From Pseudomonas gessardii (GTDB lineage Bacteria; Pseudomonadota; Gammaproteobacteria; Pseudomonadales; Pseudomonadaceae), in NCBI RefSeq assembly GCF_001983165.1, contig NZ_MNPU01000005.1:124001-188000 (forward strand): 64,000 bases of DNA, written 5' to 3'. Position 1 is the first letter of the stretch; each line of letters starts with the position of its first letter. The translations under genes were made by a program, and so were the position numbers. This document shows positions 31,221 through 40,153 of the stretch, piece after piece. Below the pieces are notes generated by a model that worked only from the letters and a program-made list of their open reading frames with translations, was not told the DNA's origin and did not search any database.

Positions 31221-31262
31221 TCGTTTCTGGTGCTAGGTAGATGCCGGTTTTTCAGGCGCCGA

Positions 31263-31712
31263 TCAGTTCTGCTTCGACGTCCCCGTCTCCTTGAACAACT
31301 GCGCCGCCGTGCCTGCTTGCGCTGCGCCGCTTGTGCGCAGCCCGGCCATGATGTCGCGGTCGAGCATGCTCACCCAGCGGTTGTAGTTGCGGTGGATCTT
31401 GCCGTCCTTGTAGCCCAGTTCCTGGCTGTCGCGGTAGGTGATGGCGTAGCTGGTGCCGGTGTAGCGGATGTCGATTTCGGCGGAGTAGCGGTTGCGCACG
31501 TTGATCTGGGCCTGGATCAGGCGTGGGTCGGCGCGCTGTACGGTCCAGTTGCGCTTGTCCAGGGCAGTGAGGATGCTCTGTTTCATTTTCTCTTCGCTGA
31601 CCTGCTCGTTGGCGGCAAGTGCGTGCTGGGTGTTGAGCACCGGCTTGCTGGTACAGCCGGCAGCGGTCAGCAGGGTCAGGGCGATAAGGGTGGCGCGTAG
31701 CAACGAAGACAT
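31263..31712 (-). CDS. Small lipoprotein at the end of the aryl polyene operon
   Basis: A 149-residue lipoprotein with signal peptide and lipobox TAAGC (Cys20). The start at 31712 has GGAGAG 8 bases upstream; the upstream ATG at 31730 would lengthen the n-region. The mature part (residues about 35-120) has a compact alpha/beta pattern with INVRNRYSAEIDIRYTG and NRWVSMLDRDI. It lies 27 bases after the last ketosynthase and is the final operon gene. I do not know its function; envelope-linked lipoproteins are common in such clusters. Confidence 0.8.
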   Translation of the reverse strand: MSSLLRATLIALTLLTAAGCTSKPVLNTQHALAANEQVSEEKMKQSILTALDKRNWTVQRADPRLIQAQINVRNRYSAEIDIRYTGTSYAITYRDSQELGYKDGKIHRNYNRWVSMLDRDIMAGLRTSGAAQAGTAAQLFKETGTSKQN

Positions 31713-31739
31713 TGCGTTCTCTCCAATCAATTAAAAGGC

Positions 31740-32966
31740 TTACTGCCAGCGGCGAAAGATCAGCGACGTGTTGACGCCGCCAAAGGCAAAGTTGTTGTTC
31801 ATCACGTAGTCGTTGTGCATCTGGCGGAACTCGCCGCGCAGGTAATCCAGTTCGCCGCAGCGTGGGTCGATGTGATCGAGGTTGAAGGTCGGCACGTACT
31901 GGTCGCGGTTCATCATCTCGATGCTGAACCACGACTCCAACGCCCCGCAGGCACCCAGGGTATGGCCCAGGAAGCTCTTCTGCGAGCTGATGGGCATGCG
32001 GCTGCCGAACAGGCTGCTGGTGGCCAGGGTCTCGGCTATGTCGCCTTGTTCGGTGGCGGTGCCGTGGCCGTTCACGTAACCGATGGCATCCGGTGCCAGG
32101 CCGGCATCTTCGAGGGCCAGCTCCATCGCCCGGCGCATGGTGACCTGCTCGGGACGGGTGGTGTGCTGGCCGTCGGCGTTGCTGCCAAAACCGACGATCT
32201 CGGCATGGATAGGCGCACCGCGGGCCAGGGCATGTTCCAGCTCTTCAAGCACCAGCATGCCGCCGCCTTCGCCGATCACCAGGCCATCGCGGCCGCTGTC
32301 GTAGGGGCGTGGGCTGGTCTGCGGGGCGTCGTTTTTCAGGCTGGTGGCGTAGAGCGCATCAAATACCATGGCTTCGGTGGGGCACAGCTCTTCGGCGCCG
32401 CCGGCGAGCATCAGCGGCAGGCGGCCGAACTTGATCGCTTCATAGGCATAGCCGATGCCCTGGCTGCCGCTGGTGCACGCGCTGGAGGTGGGGATCAGGC
32501 GCCCGGTGAGGCCAAAAAAGATGCTGATATTGGCTGCCGTGGTGTGCGGCATCATGCGCACATAGGAGTTGGCGTTCAGGCCTTCGGCTACCGAGTTGAG
32601 CAGCATATTGCCGAATGCCTTGATCTCGTCGGTGCTGCCGGTGGATGAGCCGCAGGCTACACCCATGCGCCCATCCTTGATCGACGCATCGCCCAGCAGG
32701 CCGGCGTCGTGCAACGCCTGCTCGGCCGCCCACACCGCCAGGCGCGAGACCCGGCCCATGCTGCGCAGTTGTTTGCGGGTCCAGTGGGCGGGCACGACAA
32801 AGTCGTCAATCGGCCCGGCCAAACGGGTGTTCAGTTCGCTGAAGCGATCCCACTCGTCCATGCGCCGGATACCGCTGCGTTGGGCGCGGAAGTTGGCGAC
32901 GATGGTTTCCCAGTCGCAGCCCAGGGAGGTCATGCCGGCCATGCCGGTGACTACCACACGTTTCAT
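31740..32966 (-). CDS. apeR: Aryl polyene ketosynthase ApeR-like
   Basis: A 408-residue FabF-type beta-ketoacyl-ACP synthase. It has active-site Cys164 in SSACTSGSQG, and the two histidines in NGHGTATEQGD and FLGHTLGACG. The start at 32966 (MKRVVVTGMAGMTS) shares a base with the stop of the ketoreductase gene. By position (last of the O-P-Q-R run) it matches ApeR, described as the auxiliary homodimeric ketosynthase in aryl polyene synthesis. The ape letter follows gene order and is less certain than the function. Confidence 0.88.
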   Translation of the reverse strand: MKRVVVTGMAGMTSLGCDWETIVANFRAQRSGIRRMDEWDRFSELNTRLAGPIDDFVVPAHWTRKQLRSMGRVSRLAVWAAEQALHDAGLLGDASIKDGRMGVACGSSTGSTDEIKAFGNMLLNSVAEGLNANSYVRMMPHTTAANISIFFGLTGRLIPTSSACTSGSQGIGYAYEAIKFGRLPLMLAGGAEELCPTEAMVFDALYATSLKNDAPQTSPRPYDSGRDGLVIGEGGGMLVLEELEHALARGAPIHAEIVGFGSNADGQHTTRPEQVTMRRAMELALEDAGLAPDAIGYVNGHGTATEQGDIAETLATSSLFGSRMPISSQKSFLGHTLGACGALESWFSIEMMNRDQYVPTFNLDHIDPRCGELDYLRGEFRQMHNDYVMNNNFAFGGVNTSLIFRRWQ

Positions 32967-33694
32967 CAGCACAGGCCCCCGTTCACGGCCAGGACCTGGC
33001 GGGTGATGTAGCCGGCCTCGGCCGACATCAGGAAGTTCACCGCACTGGCGACCTCTTCGGGGGTGCCCATGCGTTGCGCGGGGATCATCTTCATCAATTC
33101 TTCCACCGGCACGTTTTCGTCGAGCATCGCCGTGTCGATCAGGCCGGGAGCCACGCAGTTGACGGTGATCTTGCGTTTGCCCAGCTCAATGGCCAGGGCC
33201 TTGGCCGCGCCGATCAGGCCGGCCTTGGACGCGCTGTAGTTGACCTGGCCACGGTTGCCGATCAGCCCCGAGACCGAGGTGATGCACACAATGCGCCCGG
33301 CCGCGCGACGCCGGATCATCGGCATCATCACCGGGTGCAGCACGTTATAGAAACCGTCGAGATTGGTGCGCATCACCACGTCCCAGTCGTCTTCCGACAG
33401 CGCCGGGAACGCGCCATCGCGGGTCAGGCCGGCGTTCAACACCACGCCGTAATAGGCGCCGTGGGCTTCTACGTCGGCTTCAAGGATCTGCTTGCAGGTG
33501 GCCCGGTCCGCCACATCGAATTGCAGCACCCGCGCCTTGCGGCCCAGGGCCTGGACTTCGACCTGTACGGCATCCGCCTCGGCGCGGCCACTGCGGCAAT
33601 GCAGCACAATGTCATGGCCGGCCTGGGCCAGGCGCAGGGCGATAGCGCGGCCGATACCCCGGCTGGAGCCGGTGACCAGTACGGATTCAGTCAT
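32966..33694 (-). CDS. apeQ: 3-Ketoacyl-ACP reductase ApeQ-like
   Basis: A 242-residue short-chain dehydrogenase, FabG type. It has the cofactor motif TGSSRGIG (residues 8-15), NAG (VLNAGLTRDG), and the catalytic Ser and Tyr-x-x-x-Lys (SVSGLIG..., YSASK). It reduces the beta-keto group after each elongation of the growing polyene. It overlaps the dehydratase gene by 8 bases upstream and the ketosynthase by one base downstream. Confidence 0.93.
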   Translation of the reverse strand: MTESVLVTGSSRGIGRAIALRLAQAGHDIVLHCRSGRAEADAVQVEVQALGRKARVLQFDVADRATCKQILEADVEAHGAYYGVVLNAGLTRDGAFPALSEDDWDVVMRTNLDGFYNVLHPVMMPMIRRRAAGRIVCITSVSGLIGNRGQVNYSASKAGLIGAAKALAIELGKRKITVNCVAPGLIDTAMLDENVPVEELMKMIPAQRMGTPEEVASAVNFLMSAEAGYITRQVLAVNGGLC

Positions 33695-34151
33695 GACGAG
33701 TGTCCTTCGATTCAGCTAAATAGTTGGCCGCCTGGGGCGGTCGAAATACGTTCAGGCGCGCACTGGCCTGGATCCCGTCGCCGGTCAGGTGGCACTCGAA
33801 CACACCCATGCCGTTGTCGTCTTCCAGGGAGCGCAGGCCGTGGATGGTCAGCTCGGTGCCGGCGGGAAAGTGCTCGACATTGCACTCGAATTTACGGGTG
33901 CCCAGCAGGAAGCCCAACGCCACGGCTTCGCCGTTCTGGCGTGCGCGGCAGCCGGCATAGGCCGCGACGCTTTGCGCCATCAACTCGACGCCGACCCAGG
34001 CCGGCAGGCTGCCGTCAGGGCGGTTGAACAGGCCGCCGGGCTTGACGGTGGCGTGGGTGCGGATCTGCTCTTCATCGAAGGCCAGCACCTGGTCGATCAG
34101 GATCATGTCCCCGGCGTGGGGCAGCAGTTCGGCGAGTGGCCAATGGCTCAT
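33687..34151 (-). CDS. apeP: Hotdog-fold dehydratase ApeP-like
   Basis: A 154-residue protein of the FabA/FabZ superfamily as found in aryl polyene clusters. It has LLPHAGDMILIDQV at the start and LPAWVGVELMAQSVAAYAG in the middle, corresponding to the hotdog central helix. In the described system ApeP forms a heterodimer with a second dehydratase (ApeI), which here is the C-terminal domain of the ligase at 44528-46198. It overlaps both neighbours by a few bases. Confidence 0.88.
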   Translation of the reverse strand: MSHWPLAELLPHAGDMILIDQVLAFDEEQIRTHATVKPGGLFNRPDGSLPAWVGVELMAQSVAAYAGCRARQNGEAVALGFLLGTRKFECNVEHFPAGTELTIHGLRSLEDDNGMGVFECHLTGDGIQASARLNVFRPPQAANYLAESKDTRHD

Positions 34152-35314
34152 GGGGCGTCTCCGATAATCAGGCTGACGTTATTGCCACCGAAGGCAAACG
34201 AGTTGCTCATCAGGTAGCGTTTTTCCAGGGGGTCGCCGACCTTGGCCCAGCGCAGGGCGGGCAGCGCCGGGTCGGCGTGGCCGTCCCAGAGATGCGGCGC
34301 CAGCGTGCCCTCGACCAGGCTCAGCCAGCAAAACGCCGCTTCCAGCGCCCCGGCGGCGCCGAGGGTATGGCCGGTCAGTGGCTTGGTCGAGGAGCAGGCC
34401 ACGCCCGCCGGAAACAGGCTGGCCACGGCCAGGCTTTCCATGGCGTCGTTATGCTGGGTGGCGGTGCCGTGCAGGTTCAGGTAACCGATCTGCGCCGGTG
34501 CTAACTTCGCGTTGGCCAGGGCCTTGCTCATCGCCTGCAATGCGCCCTTGCCACTGGGCTCCGGTGCGGAAATATGGTGCGCGTCGCAACTGGCGCCGCT
34601 GCCCAGCAGGGCGATGGGCCCTGGGGTCTTGCTCATCAGGAACAGCACCGCCGCCTCGCCGATATTGATGCCATTGCGGTTCAGCGAAAACGGGTTGCAG
34701 CGCTCGGCGGACACCGCCTCCAGCGAGGTAAAGCCATTGAGGGTCAGCTTGCACAGGCTGTCGACCCCGCCGCACAGCACCGCATCGCACAGGCCCAGGT
34801 CCAGCAGGCGGCGTGCGCTCATCATTGCGCGGGCGCTGGAGGTGCAGGCGGTGGAAATCACATAGGCCGGGCCGCTCAGTTGCAGCCAGTCGGCGAGGAA
34901 GTTGGCCGGGGCGCCGAGTTCCTGTTGCCGGTAGTCATAATCGTCAGGGAAGTGCCCTTCTTGCAGATAGTGGGCAATGCCGCGGCTGGCTTCATCGATG
35001 CCCGAGGTGCTGGTGCCCAGCACAATCCCGATGCGCGCGGCGCCAAAGGTGTGGATCGCCTGCCGGATCGGGCCTTCGATCTGCAAGGCGGCCTCCAGCA
35101 GCAACTGGTTATTGCGACTGCTTTGTTGCGCCAGGTGCGGCGGCAGCGGTGCCAGCTCGCCAGGCACGCTGCCCACCGGCAGTACCCGCTCGGGCACCCA
35201 GCCACTCTCGGCGCGCATGCCCGAGCTATCCCCGGCAAACAGGTTGCGCCGCACTTGCTGCTGGCCACGGCCCAGGGCGCAGATGATCCCCAGGGCATTG
35301 AGGTAGGCGGTCAT
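34148..35314 (-). CDS. apeO: Aryl polyene ketosynthase ApeO-like
   Basis: A 388-residue FabF-type ketosynthase. It has active-site Cys157 in STACTSSA, then NLHGTATQHND and LTGHTLGAAG with both catalytic histidines, and the C-terminal SNSFAFGGNNVS. By gene order it corresponds to ApeO, the catalytic partner of the chain-length factor (here 48036-48755). It overlaps the lipoprotein gene upstream by 4 bases and the dehydratase downstream by 4 bases. Confidence 0.9.
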   Translation of the reverse strand: MTAYLNALGIICALGRGQQQVRRNLFAGDSSGMRAESGWVPERVLPVGSVPGELAPLPPHLAQQSSRNNQLLLEAALQIEGPIRQAIHTFGAARIGIVLGTSTSGIDEASRGIAHYLQEGHFPDDYDYRQQELGAPANFLADWLQLSGPAYVISTACTSSARAMMSARRLLDLGLCDAVLCGGVDSLCKLTLNGFTSLEAVSAERCNPFSLNRNGINIGEAAVLFLMSKTPGPIALLGSGASCDAHHISAPEPSGKGALQAMSKALANAKLAPAQIGYLNLHGTATQHNDAMESLAVASLFPAGVACSSTKPLTGHTLGAAGALEAAFCWLSLVEGTLAPHLWDGHADPALPALRWAKVGDPLEKRYLMSNSFAFGGNNVSLIIGDAP

Positions 35315-35793
35315 GGGCTGCTCTCAAGCGCGCTGACGCGGTAGTTCAGGTGCTGGCCCGGCATGTTCACGCTGAAGATCAAGGGTGCGCGGTAGATCAC
35401 CTGCCAGTGCGGCTTGAGGGCCCGCACGCCATCGTCTTCACGGGCTTGGGGGTAGTTGCCGGGCAGCTCGGCGGCGGGTGTCAAAGCAAATAGCAAGGCG
35501 GCAAACAACTCGCGGGCCTGGGGGTTGGGCGGCAGCAGGCCATCTGCCTGCCAAGCCCCGGCCACCAGCTTTTGCCGGGCCAGGGGGATGCCCAGCGGGT
35601 CCAGCAGCGACCAGCGCAAGGCCTGGCCTTCGCGCTGGATCACCAGCAACCAGTCCTGGCGCTGGCCATCCTGCTCGCGCTCGATATGCAATTGCAGGGG
35701 CAAGGCCAGGCTTGGCGTATGCACCGGCAGCGGCGGCTGGCTGGCGCAGGCGGCCAGCAGCAACAGGCAGCCGATCAACAGCGCGCGGATCAT
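35311..35793 (-). CDS. DUF3261-type lipoprotein
   Basis: A 160-residue lipoprotein with lipobox LLAAC (Cys16). The mature domain has a beta-rich pattern (LPLQLHIEREQDGQRQDWLLVIQREG) of the DUF3261 type that recurs in aryl polyene clusters. It probably works with the LolA-like protein and MMPL exporter in moving the product to the outer membrane; that is inference. It overlaps the methyltransferase stop by 4 bases. Confidence 0.82.
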   Translation of the reverse strand: MIRALLIGCLLLLAACASQPPLPVHTPSLALPLQLHIEREQDGQRQDWLLVIQREGQALRWSLLDPLGIPLARQKLVAGAWQADGLLPPNPQARELFAALLFALTPAAELPGNYPQAREDDGVRALKPHWQVIYRAPLIFSVNMPGQHLNYRVSALESSP

Positions 35794-36539
35794 GCTGGCG
35801 GGCCTGCGAGGGGCTTGCGCGCAACCACATTCACCAGGGTCTCTTCACGTTGGCCAAACGGCTTGGGCTGGCGCAGGCCCCAACGCTCCAGCAGGCCGAA
35901 GTCTGCCGAGCGGCTCCACCACAGGTACGGGTACGACACGTTCTGCGGGCCAAACTCGAAACCCTGGTCGCGGATCATCTCCAGGTACTCATCGGCACTT
36001 TTCTGCACCTGCATCGGGTGGCGGAACAGCCAGCGAATTACCCAAGTGTCGATGTAGGCTTCGGTGGACTCGGCAAACAGCAGGTAGCCGCCGGGCTTGA
36101 GCACCCGATAGAACTCGGTCAGTGCCCGCTGTTGCTCCACCAGGTGGTGGAAGGTCTGGTGGCAGAACAGGATATCGACACTTTCATCGGCCACCTTGAG
36201 GGTCGCGCAATCGCTGCCGATCAGCTCGATCTCTATGCCCTGGCGCGCCGCTTCGGCACGGCTCAGGTCGAGGCTGTGCGGGTCGGCGTCCAGGCCGATC
36301 AGGCGCTTGGGGGCGAACACCTGCTGCAAATAGCCGAACGATTTGCCCTGGCCACAACCGGCATCCAGCAGCACCGGGGCCTCGGGCAGCGGCGCGTTGA
36401 ACAGGCTGCGCAGGTCGTTGATGGCCACGCGTAGTACGTGATGCTGCCAGGTGTGACTGCGCAGGAACCAGAAGCCGAACTTGGTTTCTTCGACGTAGTT
36501 TTTGCTCAAGTACTCTTTTGACACAGGTGGGCTGCTCAT
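35790..36539 (-). CDS. Class I SAM-dependent methyltransferase
   Basis: A 249-residue protein. SAM motif I is LLDAGCGQGKSFGYL, with the acidic LIGLDAD, ILFCHQTFHHL and LKPGGYLLFAES motifs in order. It probably methylates the aryl head group (O- or C-methyl). Aryl polyenes often carry such methyl groups. The start at 36539 overlaps the flavoenzyme stop (ATGA). The open frame runs upstream to 37055 but only as a shadow of the flavoenzyme gene. Confidence 0.88.
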   Translation of the reverse strand: MSSPPVSKEYLSKNYVEETKFGFWFLRSHTWQHHVLRVAINDLRSLFNAPLPEAPVLLDAGCGQGKSFGYLQQVFAPKRLIGLDADPHSLDLSRAEAARQGIEIELIGSDCATLKVADESVDILFCHQTFHHLVEQQRALTEFYRVLKPGGYLLFAESTEAYIDTWVIRWLFRHPMQVQKSADEYLEMIRDQGFEFGPQNVSYPYLWWSRSADFGLLERWGLRQPKPFGQREETLVNVVARKPLAGPPA

Positions 36540-37783
36540 AGGTTTTCCCCGGCACAGATTTCCGAGAGCATCCGCAAGCGGCGCTTGGGTTCGCTGACAA
36601 AGGGGTTGCGCTCGTCCCAGGCATAACCGGCGAGGATCGAGCTGATCATGCGGCGGATTTCCGGCGAACTGCCCGGGTGGTAGATCACATCCTGGAACGT
36701 GCCGGCGTACCAACCTTCGACATAGCAGCGGAACGTATCGACCCCACGTTTGAGCGGCTCGGCGAACTCGGTCTGCCAGTCCACCCTTTGGCCCTTGAGC
36801 TGGCGGTGCAGCAGCCCTGCGGCCATGCTGGCCGAACGCATGGCGATGGTCACGCCGGAGGAGAATACCGGGTCGAGGAACTCCGCCGCATTGCCCAACA
36901 GCGCAAAGCCCGGGCCATGCAGGGTGGTGACGTTGGCCGAGTAGCCGCCGATGGTCCGCGCCGGGGTATCCCAGACCGCGTTCGCCAGCACCTTGGACAG
37001 GCTCGGGGTTTGCTCGATGAAGCCGCGCAGGCAGGCATCGAGGTCGGCATCGCAACCGTCGAAATGCTCCTTGGCTGCGACCACGCCCACCGAGCAGCGC
37101 CCATTGCTGAACGGGATGGTCCAGAACCAGATATCGCGCTGGGTCGGGTGGGTGGTGATGAGGATCTTGCTGCGGTCGAAGCCCGGATGTTCGATGCGGT
37201 CCTCGACGTGGGTGAACACCGCCTGGCGCAACGGGAAGTTCGACGGCGCTTCGAGGTTCAACAGGCGTGGCAGCACGCGGCCGTAACCGCTGGCGTCGAG
37301 GACGAAGCCGGCCTTGATATGGTATTCGCGGCCATTTTCGCGGCGGACATGCAGGTAGCGGTGGCCAGCGGCAAAGTCCACCCCGACCAGGGTCTGGCCA
37401 TACCGGATCTCTACGCCTTGCAACGCCGCCTGATCGGCCAGCAACTTGTCGAAATCGGCGCGCTGGACCTGGAAGGTGGTGGGCTTGCCATCGCTGAACG
37501 TGTCGCTGAAATCAAAGGCACTGTAGCGCTCGCCCCAGGCAAACGCGGCGCCGGTTTTCAGCTGGAAGCCGGCGGCGTTGACCGCCTCGAGCATGCCGGC
37601 TTCTTCGATAAAGTCGATGCAGTGGGACAACAGGCTCTCGCCGATGGAAAAGCGCGGGAAGTGCTGGCGCTCGATGATCAACACATCATGCCCGTTACGC
37701 TTGAGCAACGCGGCCGCAATGGCGCCGGACGGGCCGGCACCGATCACCACGACCTGGCGACGTTCCATTTCAACTGTGGGCAC
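36536..37783 (-). CDS. Flavin-dependent halogenase-like oxidoreductase
   Basis: A 415-residue FAD protein. It has the dinucleotide motif GAGPSG at residues 15-20, then RFSIGESLL. Lys76 in LKTGAAFAW sits where flavin halogenases keep their catalytic lysine. WFWTIP at residues 219-224 fits the WxWxIP signature, and the FAD-binding GNAAEFLDPVFSSGV follows. The start is GTG at 37783, because AAGGAG lies 5 bases upstream; the ATG at 37807 has no such site. It may halogenate or hydroxylate the aryl ring. Xanthomonadins, related pigments, are brominated. The actual reaction is not proven. Confidence 0.8.
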   Translation of the reverse strand: MPTVEMERRQVVVIGAGPSGAIAAALLKRNGHDVLIIERQHFPRFSIGESLLSHCIDFIEEAGMLEAVNAAGFQLKTGAAFAWGERYSAFDFSDTFSDGKPTTFQVQRADFDKLLADQAALQGVEIRYGQTLVGVDFAAGHRYLHVRRENGREYHIKAGFVLDASGYGRVLPRLLNLEAPSNFPLRQAVFTHVEDRIEHPGFDRSKILITTHPTQRDIWFWTIPFSNGRCSVGVVAAKEHFDGCDADLDACLRGFIEQTPSLSKVLANAVWDTPARTIGGYSANVTTLHGPGFALLGNAAEFLDPVFSSGVTIAMRSASMAAGLLHRQLKGQRVDWQTEFAEPLKRGVDTFRCYVEGWYAGTFQDVIYHPGSSPEIRRMISSILAGYAWDERNPFVSEPKRRLRMLSEICAGENL

Positions 37784-37840
37784 TGTGGCTCCTTGCCGGG
37801 TTGGCAATCATCAGGTTCGACTCAATAAAATTCGTGGGCA

Positions 37841-40153
37841 TCATTGCGTGTGCTCCTGGCGGCCGGCCCACGGCGCCAGCATAAAGCTGAAGGCCAGGCC
37901 CAGGCTGACCGACAGGCCGAAGTTACTCACTGCCGGCGTACTGGAAACGGCCAGCAGGCCAAAGGACAGCCAGGTGGTGACGGCGGCCAGCAAGGTCCCC
38001 AGAAGACTGACAGCGGCACCGCCGATCTGTTCGCGCATGAGGATCGCATAATCGACGCTGATGGCCGTCACCAGCAGCAGGCCAAACAGGCTGAACAGGG
38101 TCAACGGCTGCCCCAGCCAACCGAGGCTGGCCAGGCTGCACAGGGCGGCCAGCAGCGGCAGGGCGACAATCCGCAGCGCGCCGCCCAGGCCGAAGGGCAG
38201 GATCAGCAACAAGACAATCAGTACACAGGACAATAATTTCAATTCGGCGGCGCTGACCTGGGTCGCGGCAAATACCTGGTTCAAGTCGCCAAGGCGATCC
38301 ACCAGTTGCACGCCCGGCAGGTCCAGGGCCTGGATACGCAGCAGCGCCGGGTTGTTCAGGCCTTGCAGGCTGACCATCGCCGCCACGCCGCCGTCCACCT
38401 TGCCCAGCCACAACAGGCGCCACGGTTCGGCCAATGGGCCGGCCAGGGCGGCGTCGATGTCGGCGGTGGGCAGCGCCTGCAACTGCGCCACCTCCGCTTG
38501 CAAGGCGCTGGTGGGGATGCCGAGGTCGAGCAGCGGTTGCCACAGCGCCGGCAGTTGCTTCAGGGCCTCGCGCACATGTTGCTGTTCGCCGGGCGTGCTG
38601 ACCAGTTGATTGAGCGCCAGGTAGCCCTGCAGCTTGTCCAGGTGCACCAGTTGATCCAGGCGCTGGCTCAACGCCGCCTGGCGCTCCAGTAACTGTTGTT
38701 GAGTGTCCGCCCGCACGAGGAAGAACTGGCTGGTGGGCTGGTAGCCGGTAATCCGTGCAATGGCCTGGGCTTCTTGCAGCAACTGCGGCGGTGCGCCGAT
38801 CCACTGGCGAATATCGTTCTTGCTGTTCAACTGCCACAGGCCGCCGGCGCAGAACAGCAGGGCCAGCACCAGCAGCGCCTGGCTCGGCAGGCGCTTGAGC
38901 AAGGATTCACGTACCCCCAGCAGGAACTCGGCGACCCGCAGCGGCCATTGCGCCGGGCGCAGGTCCAGGCCGTTGAGCAGCGCCGGCAACAGGCACACCG
39001 CCGACAGGTAGGCGCCCACCAGCCCAGCGGCGGAGAACACGGCGATCTGGGTCAGCGCCGGGAACGGCGTCCAGGCCAGGGCCAGGTAGCCGATGCAACT
39101 GGTGGCCAGGCTCAGGCTCAGGCCCGGCAGGGTCAGGCGCAAGGCCGGCCAACTGCGCCAGGGTTGCAGGCTCCAGCTCTTGGACAGGTAGTGCAGCGGG
39201 TAGTCGACCGCCACACCGATCAGGCTTGCGCCCAGTACCAGGGTCATCACATGCATATGGCCAAACAACGCCACGCAGGCCACCGCGCCAAACAGCATGC
39301 CCACCAGCACCGGGACAAAGGCCAGCAACACGCGCCAACGACGGAACGCCAGCAGCAACAGCAACAGAATCCCTACCGTTGCGCCGCCGCCGACCCAGGT
39401 CATCTCGCGGCTGGCCTGTTGTTGGCCGTTGGCCGCGTACAGCAGGCCGCTGGCGGCAAGCAGTTGCACGCCTTGCTGGCTGGCCTGTTCGCGGCTCGCT
39501 TGCAGCAGGTCGGCGACTTGCAGCGGCAGCTTCATATCAAAGGCATTGCCCTGGGTACGCGCGCGCAGCAGCACCCAGCTTTTGCCGTCGGCATCGGCGA
39601 TCAACGCGCCGCTGCCGATATCCAGCTGCACCGCACCGTGTTGCGGCTGGCTGTTCTGGATGCGCCCGGTCAGGCCCAGCCAATCGTCCTGGCTCGACAC
39701 CAGGCTGAAGCCGGTAAAGGGGTCGAACAGCGCCTGTACCCGCTGCGCGATAAATGCCTCGGGCTCGCTGATCAACTGTTCGCGGTCCTTGGCCGACAGC
39801 ATCGCCAGGCGCCCTTGCAGCAATTGCTGGCGCAGGGCTGGCAGGTCGGCCTGCAGGGTCCAGGTGACCTGTTCAAACAGGCCGCTGGCCTGCCACTGCG
39901 TGCCGAGCTGTTGGGCCATGCTCAGTGCCTGCTGGCGGTCGGCATGCCCGACCAGCACCAACATCTCGCGGTTCAGCGGTTCTTGCATGCGTTGCTCGGC
40001 CGCCAGTTCCAGGGCGTCCGGGGTGTTGCCCGGCACCAGGTCCATCAGGTTGGCCGACAACGGTGCGCCATGGCGCCATTGCCAGCCGGCCAGGGCCAGC
40101 ACGGCCACCAGCAGGATCAGGAACAGGCGCGGCAACCAACGCTCACTGGGCAA
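37841..40153 (-). CDS. MMPL/RND-type exporter of the aryl polyene cluster
   Basis: A 770-residue inner-membrane protein with two repeats. Each has one helix, a large periplasmic loop and a block of five helices (first block around residues 255-415, second at about 640-770). The sterol-sensing-like helices contain LIGVAVDYPLHYL and VTAISVDYAILM, each with an Asp in the membrane as expected of a proton-driven MMPL transporter. It probably extracts the lipid-linked polyene from the inner membrane. The start is TTG at 40153; no ATG or GTG lies close by. It overlaps the LolA-like gene by 11 bases. Confidence 0.85.
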   Translation of the reverse strand: MPSERWLPRLFLILLVAVLALAGWQWRHGAPLSANLMDLVPGNTPDALELAAEQRMQEPLNREMLVLVGHADRQQALSMAQQLGTQWQASGLFEQVTWTLQADLPALRQQLLQGRLAMLSAKDREQLISEPEAFIAQRVQALFDPFTGFSLVSSQDDWLGLTGRIQNSQPQHGAVQLDIGSGALIADADGKSWVLLRARTQGNAFDMKLPLQVADLLQASREQASQQGVQLLAASGLLYAANGQQQASREMTWVGGGATVGILLLLLLAFRRWRVLLAFVPVLVGMLFGAVACVALFGHMHVMTLVLGASLIGVAVDYPLHYLSKSWSLQPWRSWPALRLTLPGLSLSLATSCIGYLALAWTPFPALTQIAVFSAAGLVGAYLSAVCLLPALLNGLDLRPAQWPLRVAEFLLGVRESLLKRLPSQALLVLALLFCAGGLWQLNSKNDIRQWIGAPPQLLQEAQAIARITGYQPTSQFFLVRADTQQQLLERQAALSQRLDQLVHLDKLQGYLALNQLVSTPGEQQHVREALKQLPALWQPLLDLGIPTSALQAEVAQLQALPTADIDAALAGPLAEPWRLLWLGKVDGGVAAMVSLQGLNNPALLRIQALDLPGVQLVDRLGDLNQVFAATQVSAAELKLLSCVLIVLLLILPFGLGGALRIVALPLLAALCSLASLGWLGQPLTLFSLFGLLLVTAISVDYAILMREQIGGAAVSLLGTLLAAVTTWLSFGLLAVSSTPAVSNFGLSVSLGLAFSFMLAPWAGRQEHTQ

